In this document: in pieces, positions 9,980 to 19,008 of the stretch | Layout of the letters: every line of letters begins with the position of its first letter | How positions within the stretch are numbered: position 1 is the stretch's first letter | Position numbers and translations under genes: made by a program | Notes under the pieces: generated by a model | Seen by the model: the letters and a program-made list of their open reading frames with translations, nothing else | Told to the model about the DNA's origin: nothing | The model's database searches: none | Source of the DNA: CAVZQN01 sp963837395 | Lineage (GTDB): Bacteria; Acidobacteriota; HRBIN11; JAKEFK01 | Reading direction: 5' to 3' | NCBI GenBank assembly: GCA_963837395.1 | Contig: CAWINI010000004.1 | Coordinates: 1-64,000 of the forward strand | DNA: 64,000 bases

Positions 9980-11547
9980 TTCGTAGTCCATTTCCAATGA
10001 GGATTAGCGTAGACCTGAATGGTTTCATCCGAATGCACTAACGTCCATTCGCTTAAGATTCTGTTCAAAATAGGAGTTACATTGTGGACTGAAGCGATGC
10101 GCCGCGAAGCTTCGTGAATGATAGCGAATCGCGCATCTTTCAACTGACACGGAAAGAGCACCCGGTTTTTTAAAGCACTGAAATACACACCACTGCTTGT
10201 TCCTCCTTCAGCCAATTGAACAAGCATAGGTGAGACAGTTCGGCAATTGAACATCCATTCTAAATGGGTAGTAATGATCAGGTCGTCCGATCGGAGTTGC
10301 GGGCGGAGCCATGCGGCCGTTCGCTCGGCTGCTTTCGTGTGATTAAGAGTTGTCAGTCGAAAATGCGCATACATAGATGGGAAATAGGATTGAATTTCCC
10401 GATACGAATGGAAAGCAATTACGAACAAGAAGCAAATGCCAATGAATCCCGCAAGAATATTCGCCGCCTTCTGAACCAATTGTAATTTCCCTGGCGCAAC
10501 CTCCTGGTTTCGAATCCGGCTGATGTAATTCACAGCATCTGATGCATCGTGCCGAAACCAATCTGCCGTTCGTTTGCGGATCTCATCAACTAAAAATCCA
10601 AGTGAAAGGAACAGGGCTGGCGTGAAAATGATGCCTGCCCGATACAAGAATGATTCATCCCCAATCTTTAATGCTAGAAGTAAATCCAACAATAAGCTGA
10701 AGACCACAACGCGTCGAACGTTCTTGAATGGCAAAAAGAACAGACCTGCGAAACCCAGGTAACCATAAGCTCGCAACCCGCTCATTAGAACTCCGAGTGC
10801 GTTGAGTGGTGCAACTATGTTTTTATTTGAAGCGAGACGGACCGTCATCAGAACTTTCACTTCCTCAAGAAAGATGTCACGCGCAAAAAGAAGCATCAGG
10901 CAAAGATAGATCGCAAAAGGTGCAAGCAGGATCGCAATTGTCGTTAGTACTCTGCCTCTTCGAACAGTGAACAGTGCAACTCCAAGAGTCACGAAAAAAC
11001 GTGCCCACATGACCGGCGCGATCACCATCCCCAACCCGGCCGCCAAAGAAGCAAAACAAATAGAATGACGATCGTCCGCTGATCGAACATGGCGAACAAG
11101 GGAATACAGGTTGATGGCACCAAGCAATGCAGCAACACTATAGGTAAATCCCCACCGTGTTAAAAGTATTGTGTAAGGACACAGCGCAAATATCACAGCG
11201 CCAATGATCCCGGCGGGCACGTTCTCCATCTCTTTTCCGATTTTGTAAATGAGCCATGTAATTCCTAAGCCGCTCATTGCCGCAAGAAAGCGTACCCATA
11301 TGATGTCTTTTCCGAAAAATACTAACAACGAACCAAGTAGCAGATGGAACAATGGAAGATGCGGCAGAAATGTATGCGGAACGGCCTCCCACTGCAAATG
11401 ACCATGAATCAAGTTCCAGGCCTGGCCAATAAAAATCGTTTCATCGTGATACCAACCCGGCGAATAACGAAGATTGTAGAATCGCGCCGCTGCCGCAGTG
11501 GCAAGTACTGCGATCATCATGATATTTCCGCTTCTTTGCGATTTCAT
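9976..11547 (-). CDS. GT-C family glycosyltransferase-like membrane protein (ArnT/PMT type)
   Basis: This 523-residue polytopic protein has the architecture of family 39/ArnT-like glycosyltransferases. A first membrane helix is followed by an acidic loop motif (WYHDE, residues about 32-36) where these enzymes bind lipid-phosphate sugar donors. About ten further hydrophobic spans and a C-terminal periplasmic domain follow. Such enzymes move sugars from polyprenyl phosphate to proteins or lipids at the outer face of the inner membrane. The acceptor cannot be read from the sequence. Another GT-C-like protein is divergent at 11667, suggesting a small surface-glycan locus. Confidence 0.8.
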   Translation of the reverse strand: MKSQRSGNIMMIAVLATAAAARFYNLRYSPGWYHDETIFIGQAWNLIHGHLQWEAVPHTFLPHLPLFHLLLGSLLVFFGKDIIWVRFLAAMSGLGITWLIYKIGKEMENVPAGIIGAVIFALCPYTILLTRWGFTYSVAALLGAINLYSLVRHVRSADDRHSICFASLAAGLGMVIAPVMWARFFVTLGVALFTVRRGRVLTTIAILLAPFAIYLCLMLLFARDIFLEEVKVLMTVRLASNKNIVAPLNALGVLMSGLRAYGYLGFAGLFFLPFKNVRRVVVFSLLLDLLLALKIGDESFLYRAGIIFTPALFLSLGFLVDEIRKRTADWFRHDASDAVNYISRIRNQEVAPGKLQLVQKAANILAGFIGICFLFVIAFHSYREIQSYFPSMYAHFRLTTLNHTKAAERTAAWLRPQLRSDDLIITTHLEWMFNCRTVSPMLVQLAEGGTSSGVYFSALKNRVLFPCQLKDARFAIIHEASRRIASVHNVTPILNRILSEWTLVHSDETIQVYANPHWKWTTN

Positions 11548-11618
11548 AGCTTGATCTGGAAAAAAGATCGTATCAGTTTATTCGCCTTCTTCATATATAT
11601 TGGAGTTGTATATTGGAG

Positions 11619-11645
11619 TTGCATGTTCACAACCGAACCTATAAT
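11619..11645 (+). promoter_or_regulatory. Possible sigma-70 promoter
   Basis: A perfect TATAAT lies at 11640-11645, 21 bases before the ATG at 11667. A TTGCAT at 11619-11624 could be the -35 box, though the 15-base spacer is short. A direct repeat of TATTGGAGTTG lies just upstream. Confidence 0.35.
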
Positions 11646-11666
11646 GTTTCTATTTTGTAGCAACAT

Positions 11667-12962
11667 ATGTCACGTAACGAAAACAAAACATCTTTCCTGC
11701 TATTTGTGATTTGTTTTATTTCTGCTGCATACTTCTATCATTTGGAAGCTGGTTGGAACGTAAACAGCAGGATCTGCCTGACGTATGCCATCGTCGAACG
11801 CGGGACTTTTGAGATCGATTATTATCAGCAATTTCAACAGCTCAAGACCTCCGATATATCTTTCTTCAATGGTCATTATTATTCGGACAAAATCATTGGT
11901 ACTTCCCTTCTGGGAACGATTCCAATGCTCCCCGTTTCGGCAATTGAACGTTTGTCCGGACATAAGCTCTCATGGAATGCAAAGCGATATGCAGTAGAGC
12001 TCTTTACTGTCAGACTTCTTGGCGCCTTGTCTGCGATTGTGCTTTTCGAGATTCTCTTGATTCTTGGAGCAACAACCAGAGCCGCACCTTTTCTTACGAT
12101 CGCTTATTTTTTCGGAACACAAGTCTTCAGCGTGAGCATGATCTTTGTTTCTTATGCGCCTGCATTGTTTTTCACACTCATTTCCTACCTTACTCTGTTA
12201 CGTTATCGGGAAAACCTGAGCGTGCGAGTGCTTGCTATAGCCGGGTTCTTCTCCGGTGCAGCGATGCTTTGTGAGTATACAGCGACAATTGCAACCTCCG
12301 GGCTATTTTTATACGCACTCTTTCATTCCAAACGACGGCTTGCTTCAATTGCATTTCTATTAGGTGCAGCCCTGCCACTTTCTTTGTTTCTTTTCTACAC
12401 CATCAGTGTTCTCGGCCATCCTGCAATTCCGTATTACTACGAAGCGAACGAATCATTCAGGGTTGGAATGTCGCGAGGCTTATTGGGGATCGAAACTTTT
12501 GATCCAACGGTATTGTATCTTCTTACTTTTGGACGATATCGTGGCTTGTTCTATCACTCCCCTTTTCTTCTTTTAACGCTTGCCGGCTGGTTCGCAATGT
12601 GGCGTAATCATCCCAGGCGAAGCGATCTCTTACTGTCGATCATGATTGTTATTTCTTATTTGTTTCTTAACGCATCCTATTATCTCTGGTGGGGTGGACT
12701 TACGAACGGCCCGCGTCACTTGATCCTATCAATTCCATTTCTAATCTTTCCTTTAGTCAGCCTTTGGAATTTTTCAAAAGTCGGTCGCGCCTTCATTGTT
12801 GCAGGAGCAGCTTATGCGATTCTTTTCAATACACTTCCAGCAATGGTGGATGCTCAATTACCTCAGGGATACCCTTCACAAATCCTGTTTAAACCTAAAA
12901 TTGATTTCCCATATATAGATCCATTGTGGGAATTCGGCATAAAGAAACTTACCACAAGGTAG
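11667..12962 (+). CDS. Polytopic membrane protein, GT-C glycosyltransferase-like
   Basis: This is a 431-residue protein with about ten hydrophobic spans. A first helix is followed by a periplasmic loop with 'SRICLTYAIVERGTFEIDYY' and 'NGHYYSDKIIG', a pattern seen in uncharacterised GT-C-fold membrane proteins that probably handle polyprenyl-linked sugars. A later loop has the aromatic 'YYLWWGGLTNGPRH'. No catalytic residue can be named with certainty. It is followed by the epimerase gene about 110 bases downstream on the same strand, so the two may share a sugar-related transcript. Confidence 0.65.
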   Translation: MSRNENKTSFLLFVICFISAAYFYHLEAGWNVNSRICLTYAIVERGTFEIDYYQQFQQLKTSDISFFNGHYYSDKIIGTSLLGTIPMLPVSAIERLSGHKLSWNAKRYAVELFTVRLLGALSAIVLFEILLILGATTRAAPFLTIAYFFGTQVFSVSMIFVSYAPALFFTLISYLTLLRYRENLSVRVLAIAGFFSGAAMLCEYTATIATSGLFLYALFHSKRRLASIAFLLGAALPLSLFLFYTISVLGHPAIPYYYEANESFRVGMSRGLLGIETFDPTVLYLLTFGRYRGLFYHSPFLLLTLAGWFAMWRNHPRRSDLLLSIMIVISYLFLNASYYLWWGGLTNGPRHLILSIPFLIFPLVSLWNFSKVGRAFIVAGAAYAILFNTLPAMVDAQLPQGYPSQILFKPKIDFPYIDPLWEFGIKKLTTR

Positions 12963-13070
12963 CTGTGAACCCGGGAATCTTCTTAGGATTAAGAACCGTT
13001 TGGTCCATTCTGCCTTTGGCCTTGTTTTGGGTGGTTGGATCCTGGTTGTTAATGCAAAGTGTGAAAAGTG

Positions 13071-14021
13071 ATGAAAATTCTAGTGACAGGCAGCTCAGGC
13101 CATTTGGGTGAAGCACTGGTCCGCACATTGCGAGTCACTCGTGATGTTTCCGGTCTCGATATTCATCCATCTGACTTTACGAACAATGTCGGTTCTATTC
13201 TTGATCGCGAATTTATCAAACATTGCATGAAAGATATCGAGATTGTTCTGCATACCGCAACTCTGCACAAACCGCATATTCTAACGCGCACACGCCAGGA
13301 ATACATAGACACAAATATCACCGGCACGCTGAATCTTTTGGAAGAGGCGGTTTCGTCTGGCGTTCGTGCATTCATTTTCACAAGCACTACCAGCGTTTTC
13401 GGAAATGCAATTAAGCCGAATTCTGATGAACCCGCATTATGGGTCACGGAAGATGTCGTACCGATTCCAAAGAATATATATGGTGTAACCAAAATTGCGG
13501 CGGAAGATTTGTGTGGACTTTTTCATCGCGATCATAAGCTGCCCTGCATTGTCCTAAGGACGTCGCGCTTTTTTCCGGAAGAAGATGATCGCGAAGATGT
13601 GCGGCAGAATTATGATGATGCCAACATCAAAGCCAATGAATTTCTGTACCGCCGTGTTGATCTTGAAGACGTTGTCAGCGCACATCTACTTGCAATGCAG
13701 CAAGCAGCATCAATCGGATTTGGACGTTACATCATCAGCGCAACCACGCCGTTTTCGATTAAAGATCGAAACGATTTGCGTACGAACGCACCGCAAGTCG
13801 TAAAGCAGAAATTTCCGGATTACGAAGATGTGTATGCGCGATTTGGTTGGAAAATGTTTTCATCAATCGATCGTGTTTATGTGAATGATCGTGCGAGGAA
13901 AGATTTGGAATGGAAACCAAAATATGACTTCCGGTATTTACTGGATCGCTTGAAAGCTGGAGGGGACCCACGAAGTGTGATTGCGCGGACGGTTGGCTCA
14001 AAGGGTTATCATAAAAGTTGA
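13071..14021 (+). CDS. NAD-dependent epimerase/dehydratase (GalE-like SDR)
   Basis: This is a 316-residue extended short-chain dehydrogenase/reductase. The N-terminal Rossmann motif is TGSSGHLG (residues about 7-14), the Ser/Thr active-site strand is FTSTTSVFG, and the catalytic pair is YGVTK. UDP-sugar 4-epimerases have this layout. The neighbouring galactose genes make UDP-galactose/glucose a reasonable substrate, but specificity cannot be read directly. An ATG at 13071 follows an in-frame GTG at 13068; I prefer the ATG. The 3' end overlaps the convergent galK remnant by 24 bases. Confidence 0.8.
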   Translation: MKILVTGSSGHLGEALVRTLRVTRDVSGLDIHPSDFTNNVGSILDREFIKHCMKDIEIVLHTATLHKPHILTRTRQEYIDTNITGTLNLLEEAVSSGVRAFIFTSTTSVFGNAIKPNSDEPALWVTEDVVPIPKNIYGVTKIAAEDLCGLFHRDHKLPCIVLRTSRFFPEEDDREDVRQNYDDANIKANEFLYRRVDLEDVVSAHLLAMQQAASIGFGRYIISATTPFSIKDRNDLRTNAPQVVKQKFPDYEDVYARFGWKMFSSIDRVYVNDRARKDLEWKPKYDFRYLLDRLKAGGDPRSVIARTVGSKGYHKS

Positions 14022-14816
14022 CGCAGTGCGGCCCGTTTCCTTTTGGTAGCGAGCGACAATCGTTTCCAAAATATTTTCCTGTCCTGACATGATCAACAAA
14101 AGGACGCTTCCACCAAAACCGCCGCCGGTCAATCGTGCACCACAAACACCATATTCGCGCGACAAATCAACCAATCGATCGATTTCCGGAAGTGATACTT
14201 CGTAATCTATCTTCATCGATTCGTGCGATGCATACAGCAAACTTCCCAATGTCGCTAAATCAGAATTTTGCAGTGCGGATACCGCTTTCAATACACGTTG
14301 ATTTTCGGTAAGCACATGTCTTGCACGCTTTCGAAATGAATCCGGAAGATGATTCAACCCATATTCAGTAAGATCACCCAGTTGAGCAATGCCTGCAATG
14401 CGGCAAGCTTCTTCACATTCTTGTCTCCGCAGATTGTAATCGCCGGTTCGATGGTCATGCCTGATTCCTGAATCAACAACAGCCAAAATGCATTTCTCCG
14501 GCAGAGCAATAAATTCATGCGCCAGATTATTGGTATCTAAGAAAAGCGCAAATCCCGGCTTGCCGATCGCCGCAGAAATCTGATCCATGATTCCCACTCT
14601 TGCCCCAACAAATTGGTTTTCTACGGCTTGACCAATCAGCGCTAACTGCAAATCATCCAATTGCAAACTGAATGCAGTTCGTAATGCGCGAAGCAAACTT
14701 ACTTCGAGCGCAGCACTGGAAGCGAGTCCGCTTCCAAAAGGTATTGTTGTTTCAATCCGCGCGTCGAAACCTGCGATCTCATAGTGGTCACGGAAACGGA
14801 CGATTCCAAATCGCAT
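13998..14816 (-). pseudogene. galK: Galactokinase, 5'-truncated remnant
   Basis: The frame encodes the C-terminal two thirds of a galactokinase. It has the GHMP kinase ATP loop PFGSGLASSAALEVS, then ENQFVGARVGIMDQ, the DSGIRHDH region and the C-terminal GARLTGGGFGG motif. The N-terminal 100 or so residues are absent, including the family's galactose-binding GEHTDY signature. Upstream sequence runs directly into the end of galT, so the start codon at 14816 lies inside galT and is an artefact of the junction. A deletion removing the galT 3' end and galK 5' end is the simplest reading. The product would be inactive. Confidence 0.85.
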
Positions 14817-15660
14817 CGAACTTCATTAATACGGTCTTCAAAGCGCGAGCAAAATCTTTTCGTTCAGCTGTTGTTAATTCTGCCAAAAATGAGCATTTGC
14901 GAATCGGCGCAATCCAAACTTCATATGCATATCGCGCACAAACAGGTACAAATGCTGCAACATCACCCTGATACAAAATACGACTGCCATTTTTCAATTC
15001 GGATTGAATCAAATCTTCAAGCAGACTGCGATGATTTTCGTTCCAATATTTCTTCTGCTGCTCTAACTCACGTGCGGCAACAGGCGGCACAAATGGATAC
15101 GCATAAATCTGACCATGCGGATGATGAAGCGTCACACCAACTTCCACACCTCGATTTTCGAATGGCATTACATATTGGATCGATTCCATCTTTCCAAGTT
15201 CGCAATAACGATCGATCCAAACTTCAATCAGCAATTCCAGATGCGACAACGGAAGTTGCGTTAATGAAGTGTCCGACTGTTGTGTGTAAACCACGACTTC
15301 GCAAACTCCTGTTGCCGGAAGAAAATCCACAAACGATTTTGGAGGATTTTCGGCATTCATTGACAGCGATGGAAATCGATTTTCAAAAACTGCAATGTCG
15401 TAGTTTCCTGATGGCAACTCCGTTGGGTGCTGCGGATCAATCGTTGGCGCAAGAGGATTGAATTCAGGCAGGAATGTTCTGTGCTGCCGGTGTGCTGCAT
15501 ATGAAATCCATTCGCCGCGTAAAGGATGCCATCGAAGATGAGGGCTGGGGATGATGGAAGATCCAGTTGGAACAGGCGCAGCATCCATATGATCAATGGG
15601 AGTTGCGGAATAAAGGATGAGGGAACGTCCGTCTGGTTTTTTGAGATTCAGTTTGTGCAT
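14788..15660 (-). pseudogene. galT: Galactose-1-phosphate uridylyltransferase, 3'-truncated
   Basis: The 290-residue product matches GalT from its N-terminus (WHPLRGEWI, FENRFPSL) through the active-site HHPHGQ (residues about 179-184; the His between P and G is the uridylylated one) to ELTTAERKDF. It then stops at NRPFP, where the family continues 'FPY..G.H..P' for about 50-75 more residues. The missing part includes a C-terminal His-containing strand. Downstream sequence passes at once into the middle of galK. In the Leloir pathway GalT would swap UMP between UDP-glucose and galactose-1-phosphate. This copy is probably non-functional unless the junction is an assembly fault. Confidence 0.85.
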
Positions 15661-15670
15661 AGATCTTAAA

Positions 15671-15702
15671 TGCGGACTAGAAGTCCGCGCTCCGTTTTGC
15701 GC
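15671..15702. repeat. GC-rich palindromic intergenic repeat (family R1)
   Basis: A single hairpin, GCGGACTAGAAGTCCGC, is followed by the shared flank GCTCCGTTTTGCGC. It lies between galT and the next minus-strand gene, ending one base from that gene's stop. Confidence 0.8.
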
Positions 15703-16293
15703 TTAAGCAGATATATCAATCGGATAATCGACATCTAAATCCGGAAGATATTTCACTTTGGCTTTCAATTTCAGAACGTAATTTATTTTGCGTGATTGAA
15801 TGTATGGCCGTGGTGAATTTTCAGGCAACTTGATGGAGGCTTGTCCGCTTCCTGCAAGAGAACTGCCTGCAACGGCGTAGACACAATCTCCGTGATCGCT
15901 CGATTTGGCTTCTTTTTCAGCCTCTTCCAGGTCCAACCAGAACTCCAGTTTTTGAATTAACTGCGGCATTGTAAACGACCAATTGAGATCGATCCTACCT
16001 CCGAAACGGAGATTGTTTGAACCAATTGTCAGTGAAGCCCGCGGTCCAAATAGCATGATAAATTGATAAAAAATGGAATAAATCATCACCAGCCCTATCA
16101 GTGCGAATATGGATAACACCACCGCAACTAAATACATCATGCCGCCTTTCCATTGAGTGGCAACGGCGTAGATGGCGAGTCCGGTTAAGGCGTTCCAAAC
16201 GATGGCCATCAGAACGATCGTAAAGAATTTGCGTGAGCGTGTTTCGGCTGGTTTTAATTTGAAGCGGCCGTAAGAATCGGAAGTTAGTTGCAT
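15703..16293 (-). CDS. Two-span membrane protein of unknown function
   Basis: This 196-residue protein has a basic N-terminal segment (FKLKPAETRSRKF), then two hydrophobic helices at about residues 27-46 and 53-82. A soluble C-terminal half ends with a strand-rich region rich in Lys and Tyr (YVLKLKAKVKYLP). I do not recognise the family. It lies upstream of galT on the same strand, with only an R1 repeat between them, and another R1 cluster precedes it. The opening resembles membrane proteins that expose a beta-domain to the cytoplasm or periplasm. Confidence 0.65.
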   Translation of the reverse strand: MQLTSDSYGRFKLKPAETRSRKFFTIVLMAIVWNALTGLAIYAVATQWKGGMMYLVAVVLSIFALIGLVMIYSIFYQFIMLFGPRASLTIGSNNLRFGGRIDLNWSFTMPQLIQKLEFWLDLEEAEKEAKSSDHGDCVYAVAGSSLAGSGQASIKLPENSPRPYIQSRKINYVLKLKAKVKYLPDLDVDYPIDISA

Positions 16294-16301
16294 ATTTATT
16301 T

Positions 16302-16379
16302 AGCGGGCAAGATGCCCGCGGCCCATAATGCGGACCAGAGGTCCGCGCTCCGTATTGCGGACCAAAGTCCGTGGTCCCT
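16302..16379. repeat. Cluster of three R1 palindromes
   Basis: Three consecutive hairpins (GCGGGC/GCCCGC, GCGGAC/GTCCGC, GCGGAC/GTCCG) are joined by GGCCCATAAT-like and GCTCCGTATT-like linkers. They fill the gap between divergent genes. The stems differ in sequence but stay self-complementary. Confidence 0.85.
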
Positions 16380-16396
16380 ATTGTACAATTTGAACT

Positions 16397-17686
16397 ATGT
16401 TTAAAACATCAATACTGTTGTTGACTGTCATTATGATTTCAACCCAGGCAAGTTCTCAGGATCTAAACGCATATGCCGAAAAATATGTTCGGCTGGTGTT
16501 ATCGCTCGGAGAGCTCGATACTGATTATGTTGATGCCTATTACGGTCCGAAAGAGTGGCGGGAAGAAGTAAAAGCATCACCCAAAACCCTGGATCAGATT
16601 GCAAAAGAAGCTCAAGAACTTGATCACAACTTAAAAGCCATCCAGTCAAATAAAATGCAAGAATTAGAGCAACGCAGGCTTCGATTCATCACCCGGCAAC
16701 TGGCAGCATTGATGGCGCGCGTTGAAATGTTGAAAGGCAAAAAGATGTCGTTTGATGAAGAATCGCAAGCACTTTATGATGCAGTCGCGCCACAACACAC
16801 CGAAAAAGATTTTAAGCCGGTTCTAGATGAAATCAACAAACTCATTCCCGGCAAAGGCGACCTTTCATCTCGATATTCTGATTTCAAGAAAGACTTCGTC
16901 ATTCCTAAAGAGAAACTAGATGCGGTGTTTCGAACCGCGATTCAAGAATGCCGCAGCCGGACGGCAAAGCATATTCAAATGCCAGCTGACGAAAGTTTCA
17001 CTGTTGAATATGTAAAGGGAAAATCCTGGAGCGCGTATAACTGGTATCAAGGCGGTTATCGAAGCATCATTCAACTGAATACTGACCTTCCGGTTACCAT
17101 TGATCGCGCAATCGATCTTGCATGTCATGAAGGTTATCCCGGCCATCATGTATTGAATATGTTGATCGAAAAAAATCTGGTGAACGATCATGCCTGGAAA
17201 GAATTTTCGGTCTATCCATTGTTCAGTCCGCTGTCGTTGATCGCAGAAGGTACAGCGAACTATGGAATTCAAGTTGCATTTCCAGGCGATGAACGGATGA
17301 AGTATGAAAAGCAAGTTTTGTTTCCGCTCGCGGGACTAAATCCGGACCGCGCTGAAACATTTTTCAAAGTTCAGGAACTTGTTGATCAGCTCAGTCATGC
17401 TGGCAATATTGCTGCACGGAAATATCTGAATGGCGAAATTAATGCGGACCAGGCGGCAGTGATTCTGCAAAAATATGCATTGATGATTCCGGAATTAGCA
17501 AAACGCCGGGTGAAATTTTTCGATCAATATCGCAGTTATTCGATTAATTACAATTTAGGTCAGGATCTCGTCCGTAAATACATTGAATCCCGAGGCGGAA
17601 CAGAAGATCACCCCGAAAAACGATGGAGTGAATTCGAAGAATTACTGTCGTTCCCCCGCCTGCCATCGGAATTAGCTACACACTAA
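16397..17686 (+). CDS. DUF885-type secreted metallopeptidase-like protein
   Basis: This 429-residue protein has an N-terminal signal peptide ending near QASSQ. The hallmark is HEGYPGHH at about residues 248-255, the HExxxxH-like zinc-binding motif of DUF885 proteins, followed by 'LIAEGTANYG', which supplies the downstream Glu ligand. The family is a distant gluzincin relative and is often annotated as carboxypeptidase-like; its natural substrate is unsettled. Export to the periplasm is expected. The R1 cluster directly upstream leaves little room for a promoter. Length is a little shorter than many DUF885 proteins. Confidence 0.85.
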   Translation: MFKTSILLLTVIMISTQASSQDLNAYAEKYVRLVLSLGELDTDYVDAYYGPKEWREEVKASPKTLDQIAKEAQELDHNLKAIQSNKMQELEQRRLRFITRQLAALMARVEMLKGKKMSFDEESQALYDAVAPQHTEKDFKPVLDEINKLIPGKGDLSSRYSDFKKDFVIPKEKLDAVFRTAIQECRSRTAKHIQMPADESFTVEYVKGKSWSAYNWYQGGYRSIIQLNTDLPVTIDRAIDLACHEGYPGHHVLNMLIEKNLVNDHAWKEFSVYPLFSPLSLIAEGTANYGIQVAFPGDERMKYEKQVLFPLAGLNPDRAETFFKVQELVDQLSHAGNIAARKYLNGEINADQAAVILQKYALMIPELAKRRVKFFDQYRSYSINYNLGQDLVRKYIESRGGTEDHPEKRWSEFEELLSFPRLPSELATH

Positions 17687-17775
17687 ACATTTTTTTAGCT
17701 TCGTACGCTTTGTGAACTTCGTGGTTAAAATCCTCCTGTTTTGACAACCAGGAATCTGGAAGTATCTTCACTCAC

Positions 17776-18318
17776 ATGGCTACATCGGTGTTTGAATTGC
17801 CGCCATTTGATGAAGAAACTGGCGAGCTGAATGTCATTATTGATACTCCACAAGGCAGTCGAAACAAATACAAATACGATCCTGAATTAAATTGCTTTAA
17901 GTTAAGTCATGTACTTGCAGAAGGAATCGTTTTTCCGTTTGATTTTGGATTTATACCTTCCACTAAAGGCGAAGATGGGGACCCTCTTGACGTTTTGCTA
18001 TTGATCGAAGAAGCCGCATTCAGCGGTTGTTTGATCAAAGCACGACTCCTTGGAGTTATCACTGCCGATCAAACAGTGGAAGGAAAGACAGGCCGCAATG
18101 ATCGATTCATCGCAGTACCAACAGAATCTCAAAGATATCGCCGCATTCATTCTCTAAGGGATCTAGATTCAAAAATGTTAGATCAAATCGAGCATTTCTT
18201 TATTTCTTACAATCAAATGAGAAATCGGAGATTCAAAGTGAAACGTAGATTAGGCCCGAAATTGGCGAAAAAAATTCTGCTTTCCCAAGGTAATCCAACA
18301 AACGACGAAAGAAAGTAA
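17776..18318 (+). CDS. ppa: Inorganic pyrophosphatase (family I)
   Basis: This is a 180-residue soluble family I pyrophosphatase, which hydrolyses pyrophosphate to two phosphates and pulls biosynthetic reactions forward. The metal-binding signature EDGDPLDVL (Asp at about 67, 69 and 72) is complete. The preceding core 'FPFDFGFIPST' matches the usual 'YP.NYGFIP.T'. The segment before it (LSHVLAEG) diverges from the usual VDR, so this is an outlying member. A half-site of the ACCAC-type repeat lies upstream, and the ferritin-like gene follows 84 bases later. Confidence 0.88.
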   Translation: MATSVFELPPFDEETGELNVIIDTPQGSRNKYKYDPELNCFKLSHVLAEGIVFPFDFGFIPSTKGEDGDPLDVLLLIEEAAFSGCLIKARLLGVITADQTVEGKTGRNDRFIAVPTESQRYRRIHSLRDLDSKMLDQIEHFFISYNQMRNRRFKVKRRLGPKLAKKILLSQGNPTNDERK

Positions 18319-18402
18319 TTCCGCTACAAAGAATCTGCTTATTTTCTACAGAATAATTTCTTCATCCGGAAGAGAATATCTACATCCTTAGGAGGTGTTT
18401 AC

Positions 18403-19008
18403 TTGAAGAATGACAAAGTGAATGAATTGTTGTTGGAGGCGCTTGAACACGAAAAAGGTGGGGTTCAAGTGTACGAAACGGCAATACGCTGCGCGTTGAA
18501 TGAAGATTTGAAAGAAGAGTGGGAAAAATATTTAGAACAAACACGCAATCATGTTTCCACGCTTGAATCAGTCTGCGAAGAGCTCGAAATTGATTCCAAT
18601 GAAGAAACTCCAGGGCAAAAGATTGTTAGACATATCGGATCTTCACTGGTCCAGGCAATGTCTATGGCACTTCAAGATGGAAACCGTGAAGCGGCTGAGG
18701 TTGTAGCGGCCGAATGCGTCACTCTTGCCGAAACAAAAGATCATTTGAATTGGGAATTGATTGGAGAGATAGCAAAAAGCTCAAAAGGTGATGTAAAGAA
18801 AACGCTGCAAAAAGCGTATGACGAAGTTGAAGACGAAGAGGATGAACATCTTTATCACACTAGAGGATGGACCCGAGAATTGCATCTGCAAGGTCTGGGT
18901 TTAAAGGCAGTTCTGCCACCGCCTGAAGAAAAGAAGGATGTTAAGACAGCGATAGGAGCTGAGCGTGCAAAGCAAGCACGAACAAAAATGAAATCAAGCG
19001 CGCGCTAA
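18403..19008 (+). CDS. Ferritin-like four-helix protein
   Basis: This 201-residue helical protein carries paired Glu/His motifs in the arrangement of ferritin-like di-iron proteins: EALEHEKGGVQVYE, EQTRNHVSTLE, AETKDHLNWE and EDEEDEHLYH. Metal storage, oxidoreductase or stress roles are all possible; I cannot name the subfamily. The start is TTG at 18403, supported by a strong Shine-Dalgarno GGAGG at 18391-18395 with a seven-base spacer. The C-terminal 40 residues are charged and probably disordered. It is convergent with the amidase gene, with a four-base overlap. Confidence 0.78.
   Translation: MKNDKVNELLLEALEHEKGGVQVYETAIRCALNEDLKEEWEKYLEQTRNHVSTLESVCEELEIDSNEETPGQKIVRHIGSSLVQAMSMALQDGNREAAEVVAAECVTLAETKDHLNWELIGEIAKSSKGDVKKTLQKAYDEVEDEEDEHLYHTRGWTRELHLQGLGLKAVLPPPEEKKDVKTAIGAERAKQARTKMKSSAR

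Noticed and set aside
12926..13111. Short plus-strand open frame between the membrane protein and epimerase genes
   Set aside because: It overlaps the ends of both neighbouring genes in another frame and has no ribosome-binding site or domain.
14784..15461. 225-codon open frame on the plus strand
   Set aside because: It is fully antisense to galT, which has clear family motifs; the translation has no recognisable domain.
16302..16379. Possible CRISPR-like array
   Set aside because: Three palindromes abut without unique spacers of constant length and no cas genes are near; the same elements occur dispersed at other gaps.
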